Source: Anaerostipes sp. (GTDB taxonomy: Bacteria > Bacillota > Clostridia > Lachnospirales > Lachnospiraceae). From it: 63,603 nucleotides of DNA. Below, piece by piece: positions 50,934 to 58,607 of the stretch (its first letter is position 1; each line of letters starts with the position of its first letter). The translations under genes were made by a program, and so were the position numbers. The DNA lies in assembly GCF_018381315.1 (NCBI RefSeq), contig NZ_JAGZSD010000021.1, forward strand, positions 1 to 63,603. The letters run 5' to 3'. The notes under the pieces are model-generated. The model saw nothing but the letters and a program-made list of their open reading frames with translations. It searched no databases and was not told where the DNA came from.

Positions 50934-51097
50934 TAATCCACAGAATAATTGTGGAAACTGTGGATAACGTGGATAACTAAATGAGATTGGCAGAAAGACA
51001 AGCTTCATGGAAAAAATTTGGCTGTGGAAAAAATAAAGAAAAATCCACAGGAAAAGTTATACACAATTGTGTATAACCCTGTGGATAACGTGGATAA
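50934..51097. promoter_or_regulatory. DnaA-box cluster upstream of dnaD
   Basis: Perfect TTATCCACA boxes (as TGTGGATAA) lie at 50959-50967 and 51080-51088. TTATACACA and its inverse at 51057-51065 and 51068-51076 form a perfect 22-bp palindrome (51056-51077). One-mismatch boxes are at 50934-50942, 50968-50976, 51023-51031 and 51089-51097. A 19-bp direct repeat (TGTGGATAACGTGGATAAC) occurs at 50959 and 51080. The whole murC-dnaD gap of 265 bases is taken up by this array and the dnaD promoter. There is no dnaA gene here. Confidence 0.85.
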
Positions 51098-52480
51098 CTA
51101 TTTCTTTACTAACTCATTGCCTATAGAATCAACATTTCCTGCCCCCATAGTTATCAACAAGTCATTTTTTTTGCATTTTTTTAAAATAAATTTTTCAATC
51201 TCTTTAAAATCCTGAATATATCGAACGTCTGTACCAAAATCTTCGATTTTTTTGGCTAAATCCTTTGCGTGGACCAGACCGGTATCCTTTTCCCTGGCAG
51301 CATAAATGTCGGTAATGATCACATGGTCACAGGCGCTCAGTGCCTCTGCAAAGTCATCCAGGAATGCGTTGGTTCTTGTGTAGGTGTGTGGCTGAAAAAC
51401 ACACCACAGCTCTTCGTGGGGATAATTCCTGCAGGCATTCAGTGTTGCACTGATCTCTGTAGGATGATGGGCATAATCATCAATCACAGTAAAGCCCTGA
51501 CATGTGCCTTTGTACTCGAATCTTCTTTTAGCACCGGAGAAGGTCAGCAGCCCTGCTTTCACGGTTTCTATAGGAAGACCTAAGAAATCAGCTACAGCTG
51601 CAGCAGAAAGTGCATTATTAATATTATGCAGTCCGTTCACATTTAATGACAAAGAATCCACAAAAGATCCCTCTTTGTATAAATCAAAATGGCCGTGTCC
51701 CATAGAGTCATAAGAAATATTCTTGGCGGTGTAGGTAAAATCGTCATTGTCAATGCCGTAAGTGACATACTTGGCTTTCAGGCCGTCTACAATATAGGAA
51801 ATATCATCGATCTCACCGTTCAGCACAAGAAGGCCGTCCTCCGGCAGCTTCTGGGAAAATTTCTTAAAGGATTCCCGGATTTCATCAATATCATGGAAAA
51901 AGTCCATATGGTCTTCTTCTATATTTAAGATAACGCTGATCTTTGGAAAGAATTCAAGAAAACTGTTTGTATATTCGCAGGCCTCTGTGACAAAGACATT
52001 GGAATGGCCCACACGGATATTTCCGTCAATAATATCCAGGATGCCTCCCACAGTGATGGTCGGGTCAGTATCTCCTGCCAGAAGAATGTGAGAGAGCATA
52101 GAAGTTGTAGTAGTCTTGCCGTGAGTTCCGGATACTGCGATTGCATTTTTGTAGTTATGCATCATCTGACCGAGCAAAGTTGCACGTTTCATAAGCGGAA
52201 TATCTTTTGAGACAGCAGCTTTGTATTCTTCATTCTCCGGGTGAATGGCTGCTGTGTAAACAACAAGGTCGATATCGTCTGTAATATTTTCTGCGACTTG
52301 TCCGATAAAGATCTTGGCTCCCAGGGAGCTGAGTTTTTCAGTCATGTCAGAAGAGCGGATGTCAGAGCCGGAAACAGTAAATCCTTCCTTAAGAAGAATT
52401 TCTGCCAAACCGCTCATACTGATACCCCCGATCCCCATAAAATAAATATGAATTGGTTTCTTGAAATCTATCTGATACAT
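51098..52480 (-). CDS. murC: UDP-N-acetylmuramate--L-alanine ligase
   Basis: 460 residues from the ATG at 52480; a longer in-frame reading of 68 codons upstream is AT-rich and would not be translated. MurC adds L-Ala to UDP-MurNAc using ATP in the cytoplasm, the first peptide step of peptidoglycan synthesis. Motifs: GIGGISMSGLAEIL at the N terminus, the P-loop SGTHGKTTTTSML near residue 112, and EACEYTNSFL near 167. The stop codon lies 1 base outside the DnaA-box cluster. Confidence 0.95.
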   Translation of the reverse strand: MYQIDFKKPIHIYFMGIGGISMSGLAEILLKEGFTVSGSDIRSSDMTEKLSSLGAKIFIGQVAENITDDIDLVVYTAAIHPENEEYKAAVSKDIPLMKRATLLGQMMHNYKNAIAVSGTHGKTTTTSMLSHILLAGDTDPTITVGGILDIIDGNIRVGHSNVFVTEACEYTNSFLEFFPKISVILNIEEDHMDFFHDIDEIRESFKKFSQKLPEDGLLVLNGEIDDISYIVDGLKAKYVTYGIDNDDFTYTAKNISYDSMGHGHFDLYKEGSFVDSLSLNVNGLHNINNALSAAAVADFLGLPIETVKAGLLTFSGAKRRFEYKGTCQGFTVIDDYAHHPTEISATLNACRNYPHEELWCVFQPHTYTRTNAFLDDFAEALSACDHVIITDIYAAREKDTGLVHAKDLAKKIEDFGTDVRYIQDFKEIEKFILKKCKKNDLLITMGAGNVDSIGNELVKK

Positions 52481-52679
52481 AGGAAATCCTAACCTTTCTG
52501 TGAATTTATAAATTGTGTTTTTTCTATTATAGTGCACAAAAAAATAAGTTGCAAGGAAGGAAATGAGAATAAGGGGTATCTCAGGAAAAAGGTGTACACA
52601 TTGATGGAAAATAAGTCGGTTTTTGTATTTCGTAATAGTAAAATATAATAATATTAGCGAAAATATATTATAATATTTG

Positions 52680-52708
52680 TTCACAATTAACGATGGAGAT
52701 GCTATAAT
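52680..52708 (+). promoter_or_regulatory. Promoter of spoVG
   Basis: TTCACA (52680-52685), 17-nt spacer, perfect TATAAT (52703-52708). The start would be near 52715, which leaves a leader of about 243 bases. Confidence 0.75.
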
Positions 52709-52714
52709 AAAGAT

Positions 52715-52957
52715 TATCTAAGAAAGCATGTACGATGTTGATCCCTGCACAAGCATCAGGACTGGCTTCCGTTTTGGAGTTTGGAAGACAGCAGGTGCTT
52801 TGTTTTAGAGTATGGATGTTTACAATGGGAATCATAGTATGGGCGGAACGTGTCGAGAGTGGGTTTATTTTGCGGTGTGGAAAGGGGAAGGTGATAGGAT
52901 AAAACGCCCGCATAACAGATTATCAGCTATATTATTGAAAACTAGGAGGAAGACAAC
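52715..52957 (+). promoter_or_regulatory. Long structured 5' leader of spoVG
   Basis: The gap 52481-52957 holds an AT-rich promoter part and then a GC-richer leader. A 9-bp stem with one mismatch (CTGGCTTCC / GGAAGACAG, about 52771-52800) lies within outer GCAGG/CCTGC pairing. No known riboswitch class is recognised and no ORF with a ribosome site is apparent. Confidence 0.4.
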
Positions 52958-53254
52958 ATGCAAATTACAGATGTACGTATCAGACAAGTAGCAAAAGAAG
53001 GGAAAATGAAAGCAGTCGTTTCTATTACGATTGACAATGAATTTGTGGTACATGATATCAAAGTCATTGAAGGAGAAAAGGGACTGTTTATCGCAATGCC
53101 AAGCCGCAAAGCTGCCGATGGGGAGTACCGGGATATTGCCCATCCGATTAATTCGGTTACGAGAAATACAATTCAGTCCATGATTCTGGAACAGTATGAA
53201 GCCATGAGACTTGGAGATGTAGACGCTACACAGCCGGAAGAGGGAGCCGAGTAA
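52958..53254 (+). CDS. spoVG: SpoVG, RNA/DNA-binding regulator
   Basis: 98 residues, normal size. MQITDVRIRQV at the N terminus, the FVVHDIKVIEG strand and FIAMPSRK near residue 45 are the conserved core. SpoVG is a small dimeric nucleic-acid-binding protein that affects sporulation, division and virulence genes. A strong AGGAGGAAGAC site precedes the ATG. It is monocistronic between its promoter and a terminator. Confidence 0.96.
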   Translation: MQITDVRIRQVAKEGKMKAVVSITIDNEFVVHDIKVIEGEKGLFIAMPSRKAADGEYRDIAHPINSVTRNTIQSMILEQYEAMRLGDVDATQPEEGAE

Positions 53255-53321
53255 ACGCTTAATTAATATACTATGATTGTCCATACATAGACGGAAAAAA
53301 CCGTCTTTAAAATGAAGAGAT

Positions 53322-53366
53322 CAGCATATGGCATAGCCGTTTGAGTTATGCCATATGCTGTTTTTG
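53322..53366 (+). terminator. Terminator of spoVG
   Basis: A perfect 14-bp stem CAGCATATGGCATA / TATGCCATATGCTG with an 11-nt loop and a T5 run. A smaller AGACGG / CCGTCT hairpin lies at 53289-53306. Confidence 0.92.
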
Positions 53367-53437
53367 CTTTTACAGAGAATTTTTGGTATCCTGTAAAAGA
53401 ATATTTTATAATTCTAAATTAGGAGCGGGGATCTGAC

Positions 53438-53944
53438 ATGAATCAGGCAGCAAAGGAACAGGCATTTGAGAAAATTTATAATGAGAGCTATGATGAAATG
53501 CTCAAGTTTATGAAGGGGATGTTTTATTGGGACAGGCAGGAGGCGTACGATGTTCTGCAGGAAGTGTATCTAACGGCTTATGAGAAAATTGAACTTCTTT
53601 CGGATCATGAAAATCCGATCGGATGGTTAAAACAGACGGCAAAATATAAATCTTATCATGTGTTTGAGCGGAAAAATAAGATCAATGAAATACTTACAGA
53701 TGAAAATTTGATGGAATTAAATAAAAAGTTTGAGGATGACTACAGCGGACTGCTGAAAACAGATCTTAAAAATATACTGACGGAAGATGAATATCAGCTT
53801 TTTTATGATTTTTATATTAAAGGCTTTTCGTTAAATGAGTTGGCCAAGTTCCGGGAGAGTACAGATCAGGCAGTAAAATCAAAGCTGGCCAGAATTCGGA
53901 GGAAAGCCAGGAAACAACTATTTATTCTTATCATGTTTGGCTGA
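53438..53944 (+). CDS. RNA polymerase sigma-70 family (ECF-type) sigma factor
   Basis: 168 residues with region 2 (about 15-75, FYWDRQEAYDVLQEVYLTAYEK) and region 4 (about 110-160, LTEDEYQLFYDFYIKGFSLNELAK). No region 3 is present, which fits the ECF type. AGGAGCGGGG precedes the ATG. The anti-sigma-like gene expected right after it is broken (54033-54252), so the factor may now be unregulated or be governed from elsewhere. The gene lies in an AT-rich patch. Confidence 0.8.
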   Translation: MNQAAKEQAFEKIYNESYDEMLKFMKGMFYWDRQEAYDVLQEVYLTAYEKIELLSDHENPIGWLKQTAKYKSYHVFERKNKINEILTDENLMELNKKFEDDYSGLLKTDLKNILTEDEYQLFYDFYIKGFSLNELAKFRESTDQAVKSKLARIRRKARKQLFILIMFG

Positions 53945-54032
53945 AAATAAATTGTTAAATTATGCGACACCTGAAGGTGATTTGAGAGGACATAGAAGTG
54001 TAATCTAAAACCAATGGGAAAGGGGCCGCATA

Positions 54033-54252
54033 ATGAAGAAGAATAGTTTTGATAAAATTCTGGAAGAGGCAGTCAGAGAGCTTGTGGAGGAGATCTGTCC
54101 AGACAATATTCCGGATGATGAAGTGTCGGACAGGACAAAAGAAAAGATGGAGGATGAGATTTCAGACGATAAGTAAATATGATAGGAGTTACATAAGGTG
54201 TAAGAAAAGTAGGTTTACTGTTATAGGATTAGCTTTGTCATGTGTTGTGTAA
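54033..54252 (+). pseudogene. Anti-sigma factor remnant, frameshifted and truncated
   Basis: An intact frame gives 47 residues (54033-54176) whose segment EEICPDNIPDDEVSD parallels DDISPDDIPEDELSD of the anti-sigma protein at 56862-57542. After its stop, the +1 frame continues with KKSRFTVIGLALSCVV, the beginning of a membrane segment, and then stops. The extracellular domain is missing. This is best read as a decayed anti-sigma gene behind the sigma factor at 53438-53944. A 47-residue product is still possible. Confidence 0.65.
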
Positions 54253-54314
54253 TCCTTCCATCTTCTGCTATAATAATAAAATTAAATAAATTTTACTAAG
54301 TACAGGGACAGAAG

Positions 54315-55154
54315 ATGAGACGATTTATAAAGAAACGATGGAAATTAGAATGGATGACGGAATTCTTGAAGCTGGAACCAGATCAAGAAAAACTGAATCA
54401 CATTGAATATATTTTGGAATGTATCGATCCATTGAAATATGATCAACGATTGGATCGGGGAAAGTTTTACTGTGAGCATTTAAAAAGAAGAAATGAACAA
54501 AAGAGCAGAAGAAAGAAAAAGTACCTGTCTATTGCAGCAAAAGCAGCTGTATTTGTTCTTGTGTTTATTATATCAGCATAAGTTATTTGTTATGCAATTA
54601 CAGGGAAATCCATATTTCATTATTTTGATCAAATAAAGGAAGAAACATCGACTGTTGACATTGATTATCATGACGCTGATGGAGAGTCTATTTTTGAAGC
54701 ACTGAAGTCATTAATAAATTATATTGTGAATCAAAAAAACGGGCAGGGGGCAGAATATGAAAATAAAAAGGTTTCCTCATGGAAAGAAATATATACAATT
54801 AGTGATGGAAGGGTTATGTATCCCAGAAATATTCCAAAAGGATGGAAATTAAAAGAACTTAAAGTGCAGGTTTTTGGTACAGAAGTAGGATCATCTTTGG
54901 CCACATATAAAAATGGTAATAGATACTTCTACTATGTATTCGAAGATTGCAGCGGAGTAGATGGATCTACACGAGTCTACTTTGGTGAGAAAAGGAAGAA
55001 GATAAAAGTAGTAAAACACTCCGAAGGTGAGTTTTATTTATATCAGGGGAAGACGCAATTATCTGCAATAGGAAATATAAGGAAGTATCAAATACATATT
55101 GATGGAGACCTTTCAGTAAAAGAGATATCGGATTTGATTCGTTCAATTCAATAA
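54315..55154 (+). pseudogene. Membrane-anchored extracellular-domain protein interrupted by an in-frame stop
   Basis: One continuous frame of 279 codons is split by a single TAA at 54579-54581 (codon 89). Before it are a basic cytoplasmic part and the first half of a membrane segment (KAAVFVLVFIISA); directly after it the membrane segment goes on (VICYAITG) and a 180-residue extracellular domain follows (about 54700-55151) with an anti-sigma/DUF4367-like look (MYPRNIPKGWKLKELKVQ). No other stop occurs, so a recent point mutation is likely. A GTG at 54726 could restart the C-terminal part, without a good ribosome site. Confidence 0.75.
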
Positions 55155-55199
55155 CAAAAAGGACAAAACTTATTTAAAATAGGTTTTGTCCTTTTTGTT
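55153..55199 (+). terminator. Terminator behind the interrupted gene
   Basis: AACAAAAAGGACAAAAC / GTTTTGTCCTTTTTGTT, a perfect 17-bp stem (55153-55169 with 55183-55199), overlaps the stop codon and ends in a T-rich arm. Confidence 0.85.
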
Positions 55200-55210
55200 A
55201 TTGAAAAAGA

Positions 55211-55302
55211 GCATTGACAACAGATTGTAAAGACTTCGCTGGCCATTTTTTATGAGAGAGAGAATGAGGTCCAACGAAATAATCACAATCTGTTGTCAAT
55301 GC
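55211..55302. repeat. 92-bp element with 18-bp perfect terminal inverted repeats
   Basis: GCATTGACAACAGATTGT (55211-55228) recurs inverted at 55285-55302 with 56 bases between and no ORF. This is the layout of a miniature inverted-repeat element or of a recombination site. The right end abuts CCCTCTTATAATAGAAACTG. Confidence 0.6.
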
Positions 55303-55613
55303 CCTCTTATAATAGAAACTGAAATAATATGGAAAAAGTGATATTGATTTGAAAGTTTATTATAAAAATGCAGAAAGACCAATGATATCATGAATACATT
55401 GGCCTTTCTGCCTGCTGGTTTTCTAGGGTACTAGTAATCCCAAAGGCCAGCAAGAGAGATAAACCCAGCCATTAAAGCAGGTTTCCGCACCCGCTTAACC
55501 AATATTTTAGAATGGTTTGTGATTTGGATGGTTTTCCTTTCTTAAAAATAATTAAATAGTTAATATGTTTTCAGGAATAATGGCTGAAAAATATCCCTCT
55601 ATAATAGAAACTG
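55302..55613 (+). repeat. Direct repeat pair flanking a structured non-coding stretch
   Basis: CCCTCTTATAATAGAAACTG at 55302-55321 recurs with one base less at 55595-55613. Between them are a 15-bp hairpin with one mismatch (55370-55384 with 55397-55411, GCAGAAAG arm) and GGTTT/AAACC pairings, but no gene. The set-up could be an excision scar or a small insertion flanked by repeats. Confidence 0.45.
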
Positions 55614-55642
55614 TTTTTAGAGCAAAAAGGTGAATGTTTTTT

Positions 55643-55671
55643 AAAAAAAGACGAGAATTCTCGTCTTTTTT
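55643..55671 (-). terminator. Palindromic terminator of the small secreted protein gene
   Basis: AAAAAAGACGAGAATTCTCGTCTTTTTT is a complete palindrome with A and T runs, usable from either side; on the minus strand it ends the gene at 55702-56175. Confidence 0.8.
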
Positions 55672-55701
55672 ATTGTAGTAAGGATAAATTAAATATATAT
55701 T

Positions 55702-56175
55702 TTAATATTTACGAGTGGCTGTGTTAATATTTGCTGAACTAATTAATTTTCCACCTTTGGACTTATATATTTTTAAGGTGGCTGTTGCTCTATATTTATA
55801 ACCTTTTGAAATATAGTAGGTACCGTAAAATAACTGTGATCCTTTTCCTTTTGCAGTTCCAGAATTAATTGTGTTCCAAGAACCATTTTTATATCTCTGA
55901 AGTTTCATAGAAATGGTTGAATAGTTTCCTCCAATTAATGGAATAGTACTTGCATAATAATTTGCCTTACCTTTAGAGATAGTTAAATTATAAGAAATAT
56001 CTAGAAATCCTGATTTTTTAAAAACAAAAGGGAAAGTAGGGTTAGTATTCATTAGATAATTATTTTGTTTTACTTGAGAAGAGGATGCTTTTACTATATT
56101 TGGTGATGGAAACGATGTAAGAACTATAGCAAAAAATAAACTAAAAAATATGTAGATTTTAAATGATTTTTTCAT
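55702..56175 (-). CDS. Small secreted protein of unknown function
   Basis: 157 residues from the ATG at 56175, which has an AAAAGGAGGAG site; a longer in-frame reading of 61 codons upstream has none. A signal peptide of about 30 residues (KKSFKIYIFFSLFFAIVLTS, cut near VKASS) precedes a Ser/Tyr/Gly-rich beta-sheet domain (SMKLQRYKNGSWNTINSG, YKYRATATLKIYKSKGG). The pattern resembles a family of small secreted clostridial proteins that I recall as DUF6147-like, with low certainty. AT-rich, as are the neighbours. Confidence 0.65.
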   Translation of the reverse strand: MKKSFKIYIFFSLFFAIVLTSFPSPNIVKASSSQVKQNNYLMNTNPTFPFVFKKSGFLDISYNLTISKGKANYYASTIPLIGGNYSTISMKLQRYKNGSWNTINSGTAKGKGSQLFYGTYYISKGYKYRATATLKIYKSKGGKLISSANINTATRKY

Positions 56176-56861
56176 GACTCCTCCTTTTATCCTTACTACT
56201 TTTAAAACAAAAGTAGGGATGAAAAGGTGAAGCCATATGATTTGCCTATTTATTACTAAAATTAGAGCATAAAGATGGAATCTATGAAGCTTTGTTGCAA
56301 CTAAAAATGATATGTATCCTTTTACTAGTTTAGTCCTGCAAAGGGGTATACATATCATAGATTAATTATCTGAAGATCAGTTTTTATGGGCAAGTTTAGG
56401 TTTAAACTTGATAAAAATAGTAAAAAATTTTTTGTAACGGTAAGGGTAAAGATGATGACCTTGTTAAGAAGTGTGGAATTATAAGATAAATTTTAAGTAC
56501 TCAACTGGGTTTATTCCTGTCATATACTTAATGAAAACCTTTAATGTGTTGCACAAAAATATTATTCTTTTGTATGTTAAGTTTATGTGGCATTGTTATA
56601 TTTATTAAACTGATGTTTAGTATAAGAAGACAGTTTTAGCTTAGAAGAAACAATTAATTATGGCTAATTATAGAAGACAAGCGACTTTGGAAAATTTCAT
56701 CAGACACATTGACAACTATAACAAAAAGCCATAATAAGGCTTCTGATTCAGTAGGTAAAAAGAAAAAAGCGAAGTGGGAAATCCACTCCGCTATCAAATC
56801 TAAATTTTTTGGTCTTTAATTTCTTACATACTTTTAAACTTTAATCAATGTCTTGAGGATT
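56176..56861. other. Long AT-rich gap, probably decayed sequence
   Basis: 686 bases with no convincing gene. A 24-codon frame at 56660-56734 (ATLENFIRHIDNYNKKP) looks like the C-terminal end of a transposase, which suggests an old insertion remnant, but it is too short to be sure. The right end holds the terminator of the anti-sigma gene. Confidence 0.35.
56760..56792 (-). terminator. Terminator of the sigma/anti-sigma operon
   Basis: AGCG.AGTGG / CCACT.CGCT with a 5-nt loop; on the minus strand a T6 run and then more T follow. Confidence 0.85.
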
Positions 56862-57542
56862 TTAATATTTAATTCCTTCAGCGATTTTGAGTAATTTATT
56901 CTTGGCTTCCTTGGAATAAATTTTGTAAATGCATTTATTGTTATACCATAGGAGGCTTTTATAAGTTCCTTTTAGGTAATAATATTCCGTATTTTTATCT
57001 ACAAACTTTATATATTCAGTTTTATCAATATTTACATATGATTCAAAACTAGTATCTGAAGTTATTTGTATATATAAATAATTATCTTGTTTGTCTTTGT
57101 ATTCATAGATAAAATAAGTCCCATTTTTAGCCACGGTCTTTTTAGAAAAGTGATAACTAGAAGGTATATAATTAAATGTAAAATCTGGATCTGCAGTATC
57201 TTCTTCCACTTTAATTATACGGTTATTTTGATTTGTAGTTTTAAATATAAAATTCAAAACAGGTTCCCTAAAAGCGTCAACACTCATCACAGTAATGGAA
57301 GCCACAGTAAGAAAGACTAAAAACACGGCAGCAACCCTTCGTGCGGTGACAAAACGGCGTTTTCTGTTTGCTTTTTTTCGCGCGGACACGAACATAGTAT
57401 TCATTTTTTCATTCATTTGATCAGACAGCTCATCCTCAGGAATATCGTCAGGAGAGATGTCATCAGCCCATTCGTTTGTACCATATTTGATCATTTGGTC
57501 AAACATTTCTTCACTTCTATCTTTTTTATCTTTTGTACTCAT
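56862..57542 (-). CDS. Membrane anti-sigma factor (DUF4367-like)
   Basis: 226 residues. A charged cytoplasmic part (about 1-65) with DDISPDDIPEDELSD would hold the sigma factor, one membrane segment (VAAVFLVFLTVASITV, about 70-88) follows, and the outside part (about 95-226) resembles DUF4367 (YIPSSYHFSKK, EYIKFVDKNTEYYYLKG). A GGAGGG site precedes the ATG. The start lies inside the sigma gene (17-base overlap), so the two are co-translated and would form an envelope-sensing pair. Confidence 0.8.
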   Translation of the reverse strand: MSTKDKKDRSEEMFDQMIKYGTNEWADDISPDDIPEDELSDQMNEKMNTMFVSARKKANRKRRFVTARRVAAVFLVFLTVASITVMSVDAFREPVLNFIFKTTNQNNRIIKVEEDTADPDFTFNYIPSSYHFSKKTVAKNGTYFIYEYKDKQDNYLYIQITSDTSFESYVNIDKTEYIKFVDKNTEYYYLKGTYKSLLWYNNKCIYKIYSKEAKNKLLKIAEGIKY

Positions 57543-58089
57543 AGCTCAATCCCTCCTTCTCATATAGAGCACGTAAGGAACTGCGGGCTAGACTGCACCG
57601 TTTCTTTGCAGCCAGTTCCGAGATTTGCAAAAGCGTAGCTATTTCCAGAAAACTGAATCCGTAGTAATAGTGCAGGATAAGAACTGTCTGCTGATTTGTG
57701 GGCAGCTTTTTAATTATATCCTTCATCACCTTCAAGTCAATAAATTCCAGATAGTGGTCGTTCGGGTCAATTAGATGTTCTGATTCTTCGCCATCATCGT
57801 AAGTCAGTTCTTCGTGACTATTTCTGCTCTCAACCTTAATCATGTCATAAGCGGTGTTCCGGACTATGACATACAGAAATGTAAATGCCTTATTCTCAGG
57901 TAAGTCCAAAATCTTTTCGGAATAAAGCAAAGCCTTTTCAAAAACATTTTGAAGTATATCTTCAGCCAAGGTGTCATCACGAATATATTGCTTTGCTACG
58001 AATTTAAACTTTGATGCATACTTGTTGTAGAGCATTTCAATATAGTCAACAGCGCTCTTCGTAGGAGGTTTATTCTTCCGCCGTTTCAT
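57526..58089 (-). CDS. Sigma-70 family (ECF-type) RNA polymerase sigma factor
   Basis: 187 residues from the ATG at 58089; GGGAGAG lies nine bases ahead, while the ATG at 58095 is too close to it and upstream codons have no site. Region 2 (about 15-75, YIRDDTLAEDILQNVFEKAL) and region 4 (about 130-180, LPTNQQTVLILHYYYGFSFLEIATLL) are clear. It overlaps the anti-sigma gene by 17 bases. It is a second, apparently intact counterpart of the broken module at 53438-54252. Confidence 0.85.
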   Translation of the reverse strand: MKRRKNKPPTKSAVDYIEMLYNKYASKFKFVAKQYIRDDTLAEDILQNVFEKALLYSEKILDLPENKAFTFLYVIVRNTAYDMIKVESRNSHEELTYDDGEESEHLIDPNDHYLEFIDLKVMKDIIKKLPTNQQTVLILHYYYGFSFLEIATLLQISELAAKKRCSLARSSLRALYEKEGLSYEYKR

Positions 58090-58177
58090 CTTCATTCTCT
58101 CCCTTTTCCCCCGTTCATGGTTGGTATCTCTGTATCTCTCATTATAGATAGGTTTCCTGTTTTTGTAAAGCTTGTAC

Positions 58178-58207
58178 AAAAAAAGCCTAAAGAAATATTC
58201 TAAAGGC
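58178..58207 (-). terminator. Terminator overlapping the stop of the hypothetical gene
   Basis: On the minus strand AAGCCT / AGGCTT with an AT-rich inner stem and a T7 run. It ends transcription from 58478 before the sigma gene. Confidence 0.75.
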
Positions 58208-58478
58208 TTTCGTCTTCTTCGATGACCTGTATTTCTAGAAAATCGAAGTTAATATCTTCTATAAAACTGTCATGATAAAACCTTGTTTTATCGTGGGTTA
58301 TAAATTCATGTTTGTTAGCGTCTAACCAGAGGGGTTTTGGTAGGTCAAATTCATAACAAATGTCTTCAAGTGCCTTGTACACCTTTCGGGTGCGGTTTAA
58401 ACCGGTATCCTCAACACTGATTACAGTGTCTTTCAGAAGCCGGTTGCTTTTCATTAGTTTCCCCCACATTCGGAACAT
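58200..58478 (-). CDS. Conserved hypothetical protein
   Basis: 92 residues from the ATG at 58478 (GCAGGTAG site). The protein has the pattern SNRLLKDTVI, LNRTRKVYKALEDICYEFDL, PKPLWLDANKHEF and FDFLEIQVIEEDE, which I remember as a conserved Lachnospiraceae family without known function. It is acidic at the C terminus and has no membrane segment. It has its own terminator and so is monocistronic. Confidence 0.75.
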   Translation of the reverse strand: MFRMWGKLMKSNRLLKDTVISVEDTGLNRTRKVYKALEDICYEFDLPKPLWLDANKHEFITHDKTRFYHDSFIEDINFDFLEIQVIEEDESL

Positions 58479-58607
58479 AAGTCTACCTGCTTTCTTTCTA
58501 TATATATTATGTATAATAGAAGATAAATATAAAACAGTCAATATTGTAGTAAAGGAGAAAATGATTTAAAATGACTTTAAACAAAGAATGGTAGAGGAGA
58601 TTAACAC

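Noticed and set aside
50833..51100. Chromosomal replication origin (oriC) at the DnaA-box cluster
   Set aside because: The boxes are numerous enough, but dnaA, dnaN, rpmH and the usual origin neighbours are not in the window, and the array fits the dnaD promoter. It is kept as a finding, not called an origin.
52481..52957. Known riboswitch in front of spoVG
   Set aside because: The leader is structured but I could not match it to the conserved core of any riboswitch class I know.
55285..55313. Promoter made of TTGTCA in the inverted repeat and TATAAT behind it
   Set aside because: The spacer is only about 9 bases and no gene follows in that direction within 1 kb.
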